From Streptomyces sp. NBC_00193 (lineage in GTDB: Bacteria > Actinomycetota > Actinomycetes > Streptomycetales > Streptomycetaceae), in NCBI RefSeq assembly GCF_026342735.1, contig NZ_JAPEMM010000003.1, positions 146,587 to 210,586 of the forward strand: DNA of 64,000 nucleotides, in the 5' to 3' direction. The number at the start of each line of letters is the position of its first letter. Position 1 is the stretch's first letter. Under the pieces are notes generated by a model. The model was not told the origin of the DNA, ran no database searches, and was given only the letters and a program-made list of their open reading frames with translations. The translations under genes were made by a program, and so were the position numbers. Positions 26,720 to 35,201 of this stretch are shown here, in pieces.

Positions 26720-28329
26720 GCGGACATCTCCTGTTGCATCGACTGCTCAAGCTGCAGGTTCAGAGTGATGATGGGCAGGACCGCGTCGAGGAGGTCCCCG
26801 GTGCGGATGCGGCCCGTCGGGCTGTACGGGATGGTGTCGACGGCGATGACGTGCGCGGGCAGCGAGGGCACCCGGCGCGCGCAGGCCGCGCTGAGCGCCT
26901 GGTAGCCGGTGGCCTCGCGGCCGACCGCCACGGCGATGAAGGGGACCACGATCGCGTCGCCCAGCACCGGGCTGCTGACCCGCATGACGGCGGTGTCGCG
27001 CAGGCAGGGCAGGTTGAGCAGGTCCGACTCCAGCCGGAACAGCTCGGTGTCGACCGCGGAATCGCGGACCACCACGGGCACGTCGGTGACCCGCCCCGTG
27101 ACCAGCAGCCGGCCGGTCTCGTCCACGTGCCCGGACTCGTCGGTGACGAGGAAGCGCTCCGCGCCCCAGCCGAGGTCCAGCTCGACGACCTGGGTCTCAC
27201 CGTCCAGGTAACCGTCCATGACCTGGTGGCCCGCGAAGGCGAGGCGGCCGCTCTCGCCCTGCCCCACCGGCTGCCCGTCCTCGCCGAGGACGGCGACGGT
27301 GGTGCCGAGCGTGGTGTGACCCGAGCGCGGCGGCGAGACCAGCAGTTCCTCGGGGCCCATGACGGCAGTCAGCCCGGTCTCGGCGCTGCCGAGCGCGGTG
27401 TGCAGCACCGGGCCGAGCCGCTCCCAGGCCGTGTTGACGGTCCATCGGCCCAGGTGGGCGCCGGGGGTGAGGAGGAACCGCAGGTGGCGGGTGCGCGGCG
27501 AGGGCTCGGAGCCCTCCGGCAGTCCGAGCACCCGGTGCAGGGTGGAGGGGGTGATCACACCGGTGCTGACGCGCTCGGCGACGAGCAGGGAGGCCAGGGT
27601 CTCGGGGCCGGCTCCGTCCGCGAGGACGACGGTGGCGCCGATGCCGAGCATGGTGCGGGCCAGCGCGAGTGCCGTGGGCTCGGTCGGCGGGGCGGAGGCC
27701 AGGTGGACGTCGTCCCGGTTGAGCCCGAACTCGTCGACGAGGTCCACCAGGTGGCGGCCCTCGGAGGGGGTGCGGCGCACGGCGATCCGGGAGGGCCCCT
27801 CACTGCGCGCACTGACCGCGAAGGACTCGTACGGCCGGGGCGCCGGCAGGGTGCGCAGGGGTTCGGCCGAGGTCAGCAGGTCGAAGTTGAGCGCCTGGTG
27901 CTTGCCGGGGGCGGCCGGGGCGCCGGGGGCCGTGATCCCGTCCAGGAGGACGTGCACGGCCTGCGGTCCGCTGGGCCATACGAGCTGGTCGAGGGTGGCG
28001 CGGTGCTCCGAGGTCACGAAGACCACGGACGGCTCCAGCCAGGAGAGCACCTGACCGAGATCGTCCGTACCGCTCTGCGGGTCGAGTCCGGTGCAGGAGA
28101 CGCCGAGGGTGGCGCAGGCGCTCATCGCGACGGTGAGCTGCCAGCTGTTCCCGGCGAGGAAGACCGCCCGGACCGCGCCCTCTTGGGGCAGGTGCTCGGT
28201 GAGTCCGGCCGCCGTCCGCTCCACGGTCTCGGCGTATTGGCCCCAGGTCAGCCGCACCTGGCCGTCGACCAAGGCATCCCGCGTCACGCCGCCCGCCGCG
28301 TGCCGGCGGATGTCATCGAGCTTGATCAT
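26716..28329 (-). CDS. Degenerate acyl-adenylate-forming (ANL, AMP-binding) protein
   Basis: 537 aa from the ATG at 28329 (GGAG 7 bp upstream). The fold is recognisable: LTWGQYAETVERTAAGL and AVFLAGNSWQLTVAMSACATLGVSCTGLDP at the N-terminus, ALGSAETGLTAVMG at the A5 position, VTDESGHVDETGRLLVTGR at A7-A8. However, the phosphate loop YTSGTTGxPKG is replaced by an unrelated SARSEGPSRIA region, and the A10 lysine is absent (IPYSPTGRIRTG). It may not adenylate at all. It forms a two-gene unit with the stand-alone C-domain and is preceded by receptor box 3. Loss of both catalytic motifs suggests a new role rather than simple decay, as the frame is intact. Confidence 0.75.
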   Translation of the reverse strand: MIKLDDIRRHAAGGVTRDALVDGQVRLTWGQYAETVERTAAGLTEHLPQEGAVRAVFLAGNSWQLTVAMSACATLGVSCTGLDPQSGTDDLGQVLSWLEPSVVFVTSEHRATLDQLVWPSGPQAVHVLLDGITAPGAPAAPGKHQALNFDLLTSAEPLRTLPAPRPYESFAVSARSEGPSRIAVRRTPSEGRHLVDLVDEFGLNRDDVHLASAPPTEPTALALARTMLGIGATVVLADGAGPETLASLLVAERVSTGVITPSTLHRVLGLPEGSEPSPRTRHLRFLLTPGAHLGRWTVNTAWERLGPVLHTALGSAETGLTAVMGPEELLVSPPRSGHTTLGTTVAVLGEDGQPVGQGESGRLAFAGHQVMDGYLDGETQVVELDLGWGAERFLVTDESGHVDETGRLLVTGRVTDVPVVVRDSAVDTELFRLESDLLNLPCLRDTAVMRVSSPVLGDAIVVPFIAVAVGREATGYQALSAACARRVPSLPAHVIAVDTIPYSPTGRIRTGDLLDAVLPIITLNLQLEQSMQQEMSA

Positions 28330-28385
28330 GTGGGTTCTCCGTGGTCGGTCAAGAGCCTCGTATGTGGCTCGGGGCCGCGCCCATG

Positions 28386-28411
28386 GAAACAAACCTGCAT
28401 GAAGGTAGGCA
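28386..28411. promoter_or_regulatory. Butyrolactone-receptor-type box 3
   Basis: AAACAAACC, 8 bases (TGCATGAA), GGTAGGC. Its 12-bp core CCTGCATGAAGG is the reverse complement of box 1. About 57 bp upstream of the adenylate-forming gene. Confidence 0.65.
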
Positions 28412-28468
28412 ACCGTCATCGGAAGATCTGATGTCGCCGCCCGGTGCACCGGATCCGGCTACGGAAAA

Positions 28469-28503
28469 CCCTCCGCCGGGCGTCGAGGACGCCCGGCGGA
28501 GGG
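28469..28503 (-). terminator. Intrinsic terminator of the receptor gene
   Basis: Perfect 16-bp stem CCCTCCGCCGGGCGTC closed by a GAG loop, followed on the minus strand by TTTT. It sits 49 bp after the receptor stop codon. Confidence 0.85.
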
Positions 28504-28551
28504 AAACGGTGAAAACAGGCCGGTCCGCGGACGTACCGGCCGCAGGGGGTA

Positions 28552-29247
28552 CTAGGCCTGGAGCTCGGCCGATGCGACGAGTTCGGCCTCGGCCCGCGCC
28601 CGCAGGTGCTTCTCCAGGTCGGCGGCGACCCGCTCGGCGCGGCCGGGGGCCATGTCGAGTTCGGCCAGCACCGTCGGCAGGGCGATGATCGGCATGATGT
28701 GCCTGAGCAGCACGGATACCCGTACTTCCAGGTCCTCCCAGTCGGCCATCACTTCCGAGAGCACCTGCACTCCGGTGAAGGCGCCGACGAACAGGTTGGC
28801 GACCGCGTCCAGGTCCACGTGCGCGTGGAGTTCGCCGCACTCCCGGGCCTGCCCCAGGGCGAACCGGTTGTGGTCGATCCAGTCCTGGTAGGGCCGCAGG
28901 CGGTGCTCGTGGTGACTTCCGCGCTCCAGGGAGAGCCTCAGGCTGCCCTGGACGATCGGGTCACTGCGGATCTGAACGGCGAAGAGCATGCCCTTGTCGA
29001 TCAGCTCCTGGAGGCGGGTGCTCCGCGGTACGAGCGGGAAGCCGACCGTGTCGATCTGGCTGGCCAGAACGGCCTGGGCCAGCTCTTCCTTGCCCTTGAA
29101 GTAGTAGTAGAAGGCACCCTTGGTCAGCCCGAGCCGCTGGTACACGTCCGCGATCGTGGCCCCGTTGAAGCCCTTCTCCGCAAACACGGCGCCGGCTGCC
29201 TCGACGATGAGTTGCCGGGTGCGCCGAGAAGTCTCCCTCTGAGACAC
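28552..29247 (-). CDS. TetR-family gamma-butyrolactone receptor (ArpA/ScbR type)
   Basis: 231 aa. TetR DNA-binding head GAVFAEKGFNGATIADVYQRLGLTKGAFYYYFKGKEELA, then the ArpA-family ligand domain with the conserved Trp in YQDWIDHNR and FVGAFTGVQVLSEVM. Start GTG at 29247 has AAGGAG 6 bp upstream; the longer frame is unlikely. It is divergent from the afsA homologue with a receptor-type box between, the classical receptor/synthase pair. It probably represses afsA, itself, the AraC and LysR-like regulators and the adenylate-forming operon until its ligand accumulates. Confidence 0.92.
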   Translation of the reverse strand: MSQRETSRRTRQLIVEAAGAVFAEKGFNGATIADVYQRLGLTKGAFYYYFKGKEELAQAVLASQIDTVGFPLVPRSTRLQELIDKGMLFAVQIRSDPIVQGSLRLSLERGSHHEHRLRPYQDWIDHNRFALGQARECGELHAHVDLDAVANLFVGAFTGVQVLSEVMADWEDLEVRVSVLLRHIMPIIALPTVLAELDMAPGRAERVAADLEKHLRARAEAELVASAELQA

Positions 29248-29326
29248 CCTCGCTCCTTCCACGCTGCTGGCGGCCAATGATGCACCTCCTCGGAGGTATG
29301 AGCATGTCACCGAAAACAGCCGTTGC

Positions 29327-29350
29327 AAATTATACCAGGCAGCACGTATC
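29327..29350. promoter_or_regulatory. Butyrolactone-receptor-type box 4 (shared receptor/afsA region)
   Basis: TTATACC, 8 bases, CGTATC: one mismatch to the ATACC-N8-GGTAT pattern. It lies between the divergent receptor (80 bp) and afsA (63 bp) starts and could serve both. Confidence 0.55.
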
Positions 29351-29413
29351 TTGCGGCGAACCGAGACCTACCACGAGTGGCTCGAATCTGCCTCGAAGTG
29401 CGGAGGGGAATTC

Positions 29414-30358
29414 ATGTTAATCACGTCGTATGTGAGCGAAAACGCCCAAAGACCATCGGTCGGGGTCTCAGATGCAAGGCCTCCGGCCGTACCCAACTGG
29501 CTTGTGCACCGTCCCGACACTTCCGAGGTCTTTCTGTCGACCTGGGAAAGGACCGCTCCCGACCGATTCAACGTGACCGTCCGTTGGCCTGAAAACCACC
29601 CGTTCCATACCGCCCTCCACGGTTTCCGTTCCCCCGCCGTCATCGCGGAGGCCATCCGCCAGACGGGCATCCTGCTCTCGCACGCCGAATACGGGGTCCC
29701 CCTCGGCCACCAGTTCCTGATGTCCGACATCCGCTACCGGATCGATCCCGAACTCCTCGCGGCGGACAGCGGCGCCCCCGTCCACATCGACGTCACCTGC
29801 ACGAACATCAACCGCCGCGGCACCCGCTTCTCCGGCATGGTGTGCCACATGGACGTGGTCCAGGGCGGCCGGGTCATCGCGACCGGCGGCGGCAGCCTGA
29901 CCTGCACCTCTCCCGGCGCCTACCGCCGGATGCGCGGTGAGTACGCGGACGCCCGGCCGCTCCTGCCCGTGCCGGACCCGGTGCAGCCCTCCCTCGTCCT
30001 GCGGACCGATCCGAGCCACGTCCTGCTGGCCCCCACCATGGATCCCCGCTGCTGGACGCTGCGCCCGCACACCACGAACACGACGCTGTTCGCGCACAAG
30101 AACGACCACGTACCCGGCATGGTCCTCCTCGAGGCCACCCACCAGGCCGCCTACGCCGTCGCGGGCGCCACCCGGCTGTACCCCACCTCGCTGCGCCTGA
30201 CCTTCGACCGGTACGTGGAGTTCCACTCCCCCTGTCTGGTCCAGGCGCAGCCGGTGACGCGGAGCCGGGACAACATCCTCTCCCTGAACGTGACCGGCCA
30301 TCAGAGCGGCCAGCGGGTCTTCCACGCCCACCTGGAAGCAATTCCCGTTTCCGCCTGA
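29414..30358 (+). CDS. afsA: AfsA-family gamma-butyrolactone/butenolide synthase
   Basis: 314 aa, normal for AfsA, with two hot-dog repeats: first with HPFHTALHGFRSPAVIAEAIRQTG and PLGHQFLMSDIRY, second with DHVPGMVLLEATHQAAYAVAG and LRLTFDRYVEFHSPC. Known homologues join a beta-ketoacyl-ACP chain to dihydroxyacetone phosphate. GGAGGGG lies 5 bp before the ATG. Codon 2 is TTA, the rare leucine codon read by the bldA tRNA, tying signal synthesis to development. Divergent from its likely receptor; followed by P450 and reductase genes. Confidence 0.95.
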   Translation: MLITSYVSENAQRPSVGVSDARPPAVPNWLVHRPDTSEVFLSTWERTAPDRFNVTVRWPENHPFHTALHGFRSPAVIAEAIRQTGILLSHAEYGVPLGHQFLMSDIRYRIDPELLAADSGAPVHIDVTCTNINRRGTRFSGMVCHMDVVQGGRVIATGGGSLTCTSPGAYRRMRGEYADARPLLPVPDPVQPSLVLRTDPSHVLLAPTMDPRCWTLRPHTTNTTLFAHKNDHVPGMVLLEATHQAAYAVAGATRLYPTSLRLTFDRYVEFHSPCLVQAQPVTRSRDNILSLNVTGHQSGQRVFHAHLEAIPVSA

Positions 30359-30508
30359 TCTCCTCCCTTTCCAGCGAAATGGGCGGCGGCCCCCTGCGAT
30401 CCGCTGGCCGAGACAGCCCTGCATGAAGTGGCGGGAAGGCCTTCGACGTGCCAGCCTGTGACGTCATCCGACTCACCGTCACCAAGCAGTTGTAGGAGGG
30501 ATACTCCT

Positions 30509-31771
30509 GTGAGCAGGCAGTGCCCGTTCGTCATCGATCCGCTCGGTCAGGACATTCACGGAGAAATCAAGGAGATACGCTCCCTTGGTCGGGCCGCGCG
30601 GATCGTGCTCCCCGGTGGAGTGGAGGCGTGGTCCATCACGGACTACGCACTCGTGAAGCGCCTGCTCACCGATCCCCGGGTGTCGAAGGACGCCTACCGG
30701 CACTGGCCGGCGTGGATCGACGGAGAAGTCGACCAGGAGTGGCCGCTGGCCATCTGGGTCTCGGTGCAGAACATGGTCACCGCCTACGGCGACGAGCACA
30801 CGCGCCTGCGCAAGCCGGTGGCGGGGGAGTTCACCATGCGCCGGGTGGCCGCCCTGCGGCCCCGGGTCGAGGAGATCGCCGCCGGTCTGCTGGACCGCCT
30901 GGAGCAGGCCCCGGCGGGACAACCCCTGGACCTCCGCAAGGAATTCGCCCACGTACTGCCGCACGCCGTGGTCTGCGAGCTCTTCGGAATTCCGCATTCC
31001 GCACGCGATCCGCTGCAGAAGATCATCGACAGCTTCTTCGCCACCTCGATCACCCCCGAGGACGCGATGGCGAATGGCATAGCCATGTACGAGATCCTGA
31101 ACGAAGTCGTGGCGCACAAGAGGAAATTTCCTGCCGACGACCTGACATCGGGCCTCGTCGCCGCGCGCGACTCGGGCGCCGCGGATATGAGCGAGAAGGA
31201 ACTCCTCGACAATCTCATCCTCCTCTTCACCGCCGGCTACGAGACGACGGTGAACCTCATAGACAACGCGGTCGTCTCCCTCCTCACGCACCCCGGCCAG
31301 CTCGCGCTCGTACGGGACGGCAAGGCCTCGTGGGAGGACGTCATCGACGAGTCCCTGCGCGTGGACCCGCCCGGCGCGCACAGCATCCTGCGCTACGCCG
31401 TCGAGACGATCGAGATCGACGACGACGTGCGGATCCCGCAGGGCGACGCGATCGTCATCTGCTTCGCCGGCGCGGGCCGCGACCCCCTCCACCACGGAGC
31501 CGGGGCGGACCTCTTCGACATCACCCGCGACACCCGCGCCGATCACGTGTCGTTCGGGTACGGGGCCCACCACTGCCTCGGCGTGAACCTGGCCCGCATG
31601 GAGGTCGCCATCGCGCTGTCGGCGCTCTTCGAGCGGTTCCCCGACATCGCCCTGGCCGTGCCGGCCGATGAACTCCGGCCGAAGTTCTCGTTCGTTTCGA
31701 ACGGCCACCGCACGGTTCCCGTGATGCTGGGCCCGTCCAGCGCCCGCAGCGGGTCTATTTCCAGCCAATAG
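30509..31771 (+). CDS. Cytochrome P450
   Basis: 420 aa. I-helix LLFTAGYETTVNLID (A-G-x-E-T), K-helix ExxR in ESLRVDPPG, and haem loop VSFGYGAHHCLGVNLARME with Cys near residue 356. GTG at 30509 is preceded by TAGGAGGGA, a strong Shine-Dalgarno; 150 bp after afsA. P450s beside afsA set the hydroxyl pattern of butenolide signals in some species (SrrO-type), so a role in signal maturation is likely, but hydroxylation of the cluster product cannot be excluded. Confidence 0.94.
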   Translation: MSRQCPFVIDPLGQDIHGEIKEIRSLGRAARIVLPGGVEAWSITDYALVKRLLTDPRVSKDAYRHWPAWIDGEVDQEWPLAIWVSVQNMVTAYGDEHTRLRKPVAGEFTMRRVAALRPRVEEIAAGLLDRLEQAPAGQPLDLRKEFAHVLPHAVVCELFGIPHSARDPLQKIIDSFFATSITPEDAMANGIAMYEILNEVVAHKRKFPADDLTSGLVAARDSGAADMSEKELLDNLILLFTAGYETTVNLIDNAVVSLLTHPGQLALVRDGKASWEDVIDESLRVDPPGAHSILRYAVETIEIDDDVRIPQGDAIVICFAGAGRDPLHHGAGADLFDITRDTRADHVSFGYGAHHCLGVNLARMEVAIALSALFERFPDIALAVPADELRPKFSFVSNGHRTVPVMLGPSSARSGSISSQ

Positions 31772-31851
31772 TGCCGGGGCGGCCCTTCCCCGAAGAACCC
31801 GCCGGACTGCGGCGGACGAAAGACATTCAGATGGAAGACGGAAGACTCGCC

Positions 31852-32616
31852 ATGACGCAAAAGACCGGCCTCCTCGTGGGCAGGCGCGCCCTGATCACCG
31901 GCGCCAGCAGCGGCATCGGGGCGGCCGCCGCCCGGGTGTTCTGCGAGAACGGCGCCTCGGTGCTCCTCACCGCCCGGCGCGAGGAGGAACTGGCCGCGCT
32001 CACCCGCGAGCTGACGGACCGGGGTTTCACCGCCGCCTACGCGGTCGCCGACGTGGCCCGCGCCGAAGAGGTCGAGGCTGCGGTGGACAGGGCGGTGGAG
32101 CTCTTCGGGGGCCTGGACGCCGCCTTCAACAACGCGGGGCTGGGCACCGTGCCCGCACCGCTGCACCTCACCGAGGACGCGGACTTCGAGGCCGTCATGG
32201 CCACCAATGTCCGTGGCACGTGGAACTGCATGAAGTACGAGATCGCCGCGATGCTGCCGGGTGGCGGGGCGATCGTGAACAACAGCAGCGTCGCGGGCCT
32301 GGTCGGCACTCCGGCGGCCGCCGCGTACATCGCGGCGAAGCACGCCGTCATCGGCCTGACGAAGGCCGCCGCCGAGTACGCCGCCCAGGGCGTCCGGGTC
32401 AACGCCATCGCTCCCGGCACCACGCGCAGCGAGATGATGGCCCAGTGGTTCGACCTGAACCCCGGCATCGAGGAGCAGCTGCACACCAGGGCCCCGCTGC
32501 CGCGTACGGCGGACCCGCGCGAGATCGCGCACGCGGCCGCATGGCTGCTGAGCGACCAGGCGTCCTTCGTCGTCGGCGCGACCGTCCCGGTGGACGGCGG
32601 CTGGACCGCCCGCTGA
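31852..32616 (+). CDS. Short-chain dehydrogenase/reductase (classical SDR)
   Basis: 254 aa from the ATG at 31852 (an ATG at 31831 is possible). TGASSGIG cofactor motif (residues 17-24), NNAG, catalytic Ser in NNSSVAG and YIAAKHAVIG (Tyr-x-x-x-Lys), and a C-terminal ASFVVGATVPVDGGWTAR. Follows the P450 by 80 bp. Ketoreduction of the 6' position by an SDR is a known last step in virginiae-butanolide and related signals (BarS1 type), which suits its position after afsA and a P450. Confidence 0.92.
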   Translation: MTQKTGLLVGRRALITGASSGIGAAAARVFCENGASVLLTARREEELAALTRELTDRGFTAAYAVADVARAEEVEAAVDRAVELFGGLDAAFNNAGLGTVPAPLHLTEDADFEAVMATNVRGTWNCMKYEIAAMLPGGGAIVNNSSVAGLVGTPAAAAYIAAKHAVIGLTKAAAEYAAQGVRVNAIAPGTTRSEMMAQWFDLNPGIEEQLHTRAPLPRTADPREIAHAAAWLLSDQASFVVGATVPVDGGWTAR

Positions 32617-32767
32617 CCGCTCGGCCCGACGACGTCGGCCCGCGCAACCGGGACGCGGCGGAACGCGGCGGAACACGACGGAACCCCGGGGCGAAGAAGA
32701 GAAGAAGAGCTGTACGGGCCCGTCGGAGCCCCCGTCCGGACCGGGCCCGCGCCGATAAAATCGCCCC

Positions 32768-33715
32768 ATGCAGATATCGGAAAGACCCCGGGTGATCGTC
32801 CTGACGGGAGCCACCGGTTTCATCGGCTCGGCCGCACTGGACGCCCTGGCCCGCCGTCCCGGCGTCCTGGTGCGGGCCCTCGCCCGCACCCCCGGTGCGG
32901 AGCGCGAAGGCGTGGAGTGGGTCCGTGCGGACCTCGGCGATCCCGGCTCCCTGCGCGGGGTCTGCGAGGGCGCGGCCGCGCTGGTGAACCTGGCCTCCTA
33001 CATCGGGCGGGACGAGGAGCGCTGCCACACGGTCAACGTCCTGGGCGGCGCGGCCCTCCTCGCGGAGGCCGTGCGGGCGGGGGTGCGCCGGATCGTCCAC
33101 CTGTCCACGGCCGCGGTCTACGGGAACCTCCCGCACCGCGGGATCGAGGTCGACGAGGTGGCCCCGGATCCGGTGTCCGCCGCGAGCCGCACCCGGCTGG
33201 CGTCGGAGGCCCCGGTGCTGGCCGCCGGCGGCACCGTCCTGCGGCCGGGCCTGGTGCTGGGCGCGGGTGACCGCTGGGTGGTCCCGGCCCTGGCCGAGCT
33301 GATCGACCGGGTCCCGGCCAGCTGGGACGGCGGCCGCGCGCTGCTGTCCGTGATCGACGTCGGCGAGCTGGCCCGCCTGATCGACACCCTGGCCACGGCC
33401 CCGGGCCCCGTCGCGGGCGGGATCCACCACGCGAGCCACCCCGCCGCGGTGACCAGCGCCGGCCTCGTGTCGGCCCTGGCCGCCGAGGGGATCCTGCCGG
33501 AGGTGCGGGAGGAGTGGTCGTGGAACCGCTGCCTGGAACAGCTCCGCGTGCGCCCGGGCCGGGTGACGGAGCGGCAGTTCTCCCTGCTGGCCCGCGACTA
33601 CCACCAGCGCGCCGACTCCATCTGGCGGCTGACCGGCCTGCGCCCCACCCCTACTCCCCTCTCCCTGATCCCCGCGGCCGCCCCCTGGTACCGCGCCCAC
33701 CTGGCCCGCGCCTGA
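32768..33715 (+). CDS. NAD-dependent epimerase/dehydratase-family protein
   Basis: 315 aa. TGATGFIGSAALDAL at residues 14-28, VNLASYIGRDEERCHTVNVLG, and a STAAVYG stretch; the Tyr-x-x-x-Lys pair is not clear, so it may be an atypical extended SDR. No Shine-Dalgarno is visible; GATAAAAT ends 6 bp before the ATG and could be the -10 of a leaderless transcript. Possibly the last gene of the signal-synthesis group. Confidence 0.88.
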   Translation: MQISERPRVIVLTGATGFIGSAALDALARRPGVLVRALARTPGAEREGVEWVRADLGDPGSLRGVCEGAAALVNLASYIGRDEERCHTVNVLGGAALLAEAVRAGVRRIVHLSTAAVYGNLPHRGIEVDEVAPDPVSAASRTRLASEAPVLAAGGTVLRPGLVLGAGDRWVVPALAELIDRVPASWDGGRALLSVIDVGELARLIDTLATAPGPVAGGIHHASHPAAVTSAGLVSALAAEGILPEVREEWSWNRCLEQLRVRPGRVTERQFSLLARDYHQRADSIWRLTGLRPTPTPLSLIPAAAPWYRAHLARA

Positions 33716-33736
33716 GAACTCCGCCGGCCGCCCGGA

Positions 33737-34864
33737 TCAGCGAGCGTCCCCGCCCTCTCCGTGGAGGATCCGAAAGCGACCGGTACGGTCCGCCGGATCC
33801 CGGTCGACCACACGCACGGGTGCCCAGGCCCACTGCCAGACGCCGATCCCCGGTGTCCGGGAGAACCGGATCGGCCCACGGGTGCCCTCGACCTCCACCC
33901 GCGGCCACGCCCCGGCGACGGCCGCCCGGTTCGTACCGTACGAACGCAGCACCTCGGCGAGGACGGTGACGCTGTCCCAGCCCTCGAAGGCCACGAACGA
34001 GGGTTCCTCGCCGAGCTGCTCGCGGAGCTCCTTCCCCACCCGCTCGCCGAGCGGCCCGAGCCGCTCGGGCAGATAGCGCAGGAACGGGATCCCGGCGCCG
34101 TCCGCTCCCAGCGCCCCGGCCCATCCGGCGAACTCCGGTTGTCCGGCCGGAGCCCCGATCAGGACCTCCCCGAGCCGCCGGTCGCCCCGTACGGCCCTGA
34201 CGATCACCGCCGCCGGCTCCGGATACCCGACCAGCAGCAGGAGCGCACTGATCCCCTCCTCAACGAGCCTGTCGCACAGCTCCTCGGCACTGGCACCGGC
34301 CCCCTGCACATCGATCTCGATGACATCACCGCCGCGGGCGGCGAAGCACTCCCGCAGGATGGCGGTCCCGGAAGCCCAGTACACGCTCGGCTGGGTCGCC
34401 ACGGCGATCCGGCCGTGCCCCGCCCCCAACAGGAACTCCGCGTACGCCCGCCAGCCACGGGACTGGGCCGGGGCCAGCCGCGCGACCCACTCGGTCGGCT
34501 CCTCGACGAGCGCGTCGAGCACCGCGGAGGAGCAGAGGAACGGCACGCCGAGCGCATCGGCCCGCGCGGCCGCCGCCCGGGCGACGACACTGTGGTACTC
34601 CCCCACCACGGCGGCCACACCCAGACCGGCGAGTTCCTCCACGGCCGCCGCGGCCCGCTCCGGATCGGCCGCGGTGTCCCGGACCAGGAGCTCCAGCGGC
34701 CGCCCACCGATCCCTCCCGCGTCATTGACCTCGCGCACGGCCAGCTCGAGCCCAGCGAGCAACTGCCGCCCCGCGTCGACCCACCCGGGCCGCGTCAACG
34801 GCACAAGCGCCCCCAACCCCACGACCGCCCTACCGCCCGACGACGCCAATCCCGAGGCATTCAC
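33737..34864 (-). CDS. Type 1 solute-binding protein (branched-chain amino acid/amide receptor family)
   Basis: 375 aa from the GTG at 34864. Peripla_BP_6 fold: VGLGALVPLTRPGWVDAGRQLLAGLELAVREVNDAGGIGGRPLELLVRD, then VAAVVGEYHS and IAVATQPSVYWASG. No signal peptide or lipobox is present and no permease or ATPase gene adjoins, so it is probably a cytoplasmic or regulatory ligand-binding protein rather than a transporter part. Longer upstream reading is low-complexity and unlikely to be translated. Confidence 0.85.
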   Translation of the reverse strand: MNASGLASSGGRAVVGLGALVPLTRPGWVDAGRQLLAGLELAVREVNDAGGIGGRPLELLVRDTAADPERAAAAVEELAGLGVAAVVGEYHSVVARAAAARADALGVPFLCSSAVLDALVEEPTEWVARLAPAQSRGWRAYAEFLLGAGHGRIAVATQPSVYWASGTAILRECFAARGGDVIEIDVQGAGASAEELCDRLVEEGISALLLLVGYPEPAAVIVRAVRGDRRLGEVLIGAPAGQPEFAGWAGALGADGAGIPFLRYLPERLGPLGERVGKELREQLGEEPSFVAFEGWDSVTVLAEVLRSYGTNRAAVAGAWPRVEVEGTRGPIRFSRTPGIGVWQWAWAPVRVVDRDPADRTGRFRILHGEGGDAR

Positions 34865-35201
34865 AACACAACACTCCCCTGTCCAACACAACCAACCCCC
34901 ACCCAACCACCCCACCCCAACACAACCGCTCACCCCACCCCCCACCGAGACCCAGCACAGAGCCCCCAAACCGCCGGGCCAGCGCCCCGAACGGGGCCCG
35001 GGGCAGCGCCCCGGTTTCGGGAAGGGGCGGGGTGGGGGAACGGCCCCACAGAGCTGCCCCGCACGACCCCGTCCCCACACGGACCCGGCCAGCCGACTCC
35101 CGCCCGCACACCCCACGGGAACCGGGCCCCCACCCCCGACGTCGTCGTACCAGCCACACGCCACACCCCGCACTCCCAACGGAACAGGCAGGAACGGCCC
35201 C
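34865..35201. other. Divergent intergenic region carrying a GC hairpin element
   Basis: 337 bp without a supportable gene. At 34990-35060 it holds a GGGGCAGCGCCCC-type palindrome followed by TTTCGGGAAGGGGCGGGG, which recurs almost unchanged at 57850-57920 inside tap. Confidence 0.6.
34990..35060. repeat. Dispersed GC-rich palindromic element, copy 1
   Basis: CCGGGGCAGCGCCCCGG followed by TTTCGGGAAGGGGCGGGG and a GGGGAACGGCCCC end. Second copy at 57850-57920; a short relative is at 40993-41012. Confidence 0.65.

Noticed and set aside
26716..28329. NRPS adenylation domain as the cluster core
   Set aside because: P-loop and A10 lysine are missing and there is no carrier or condensation domain.
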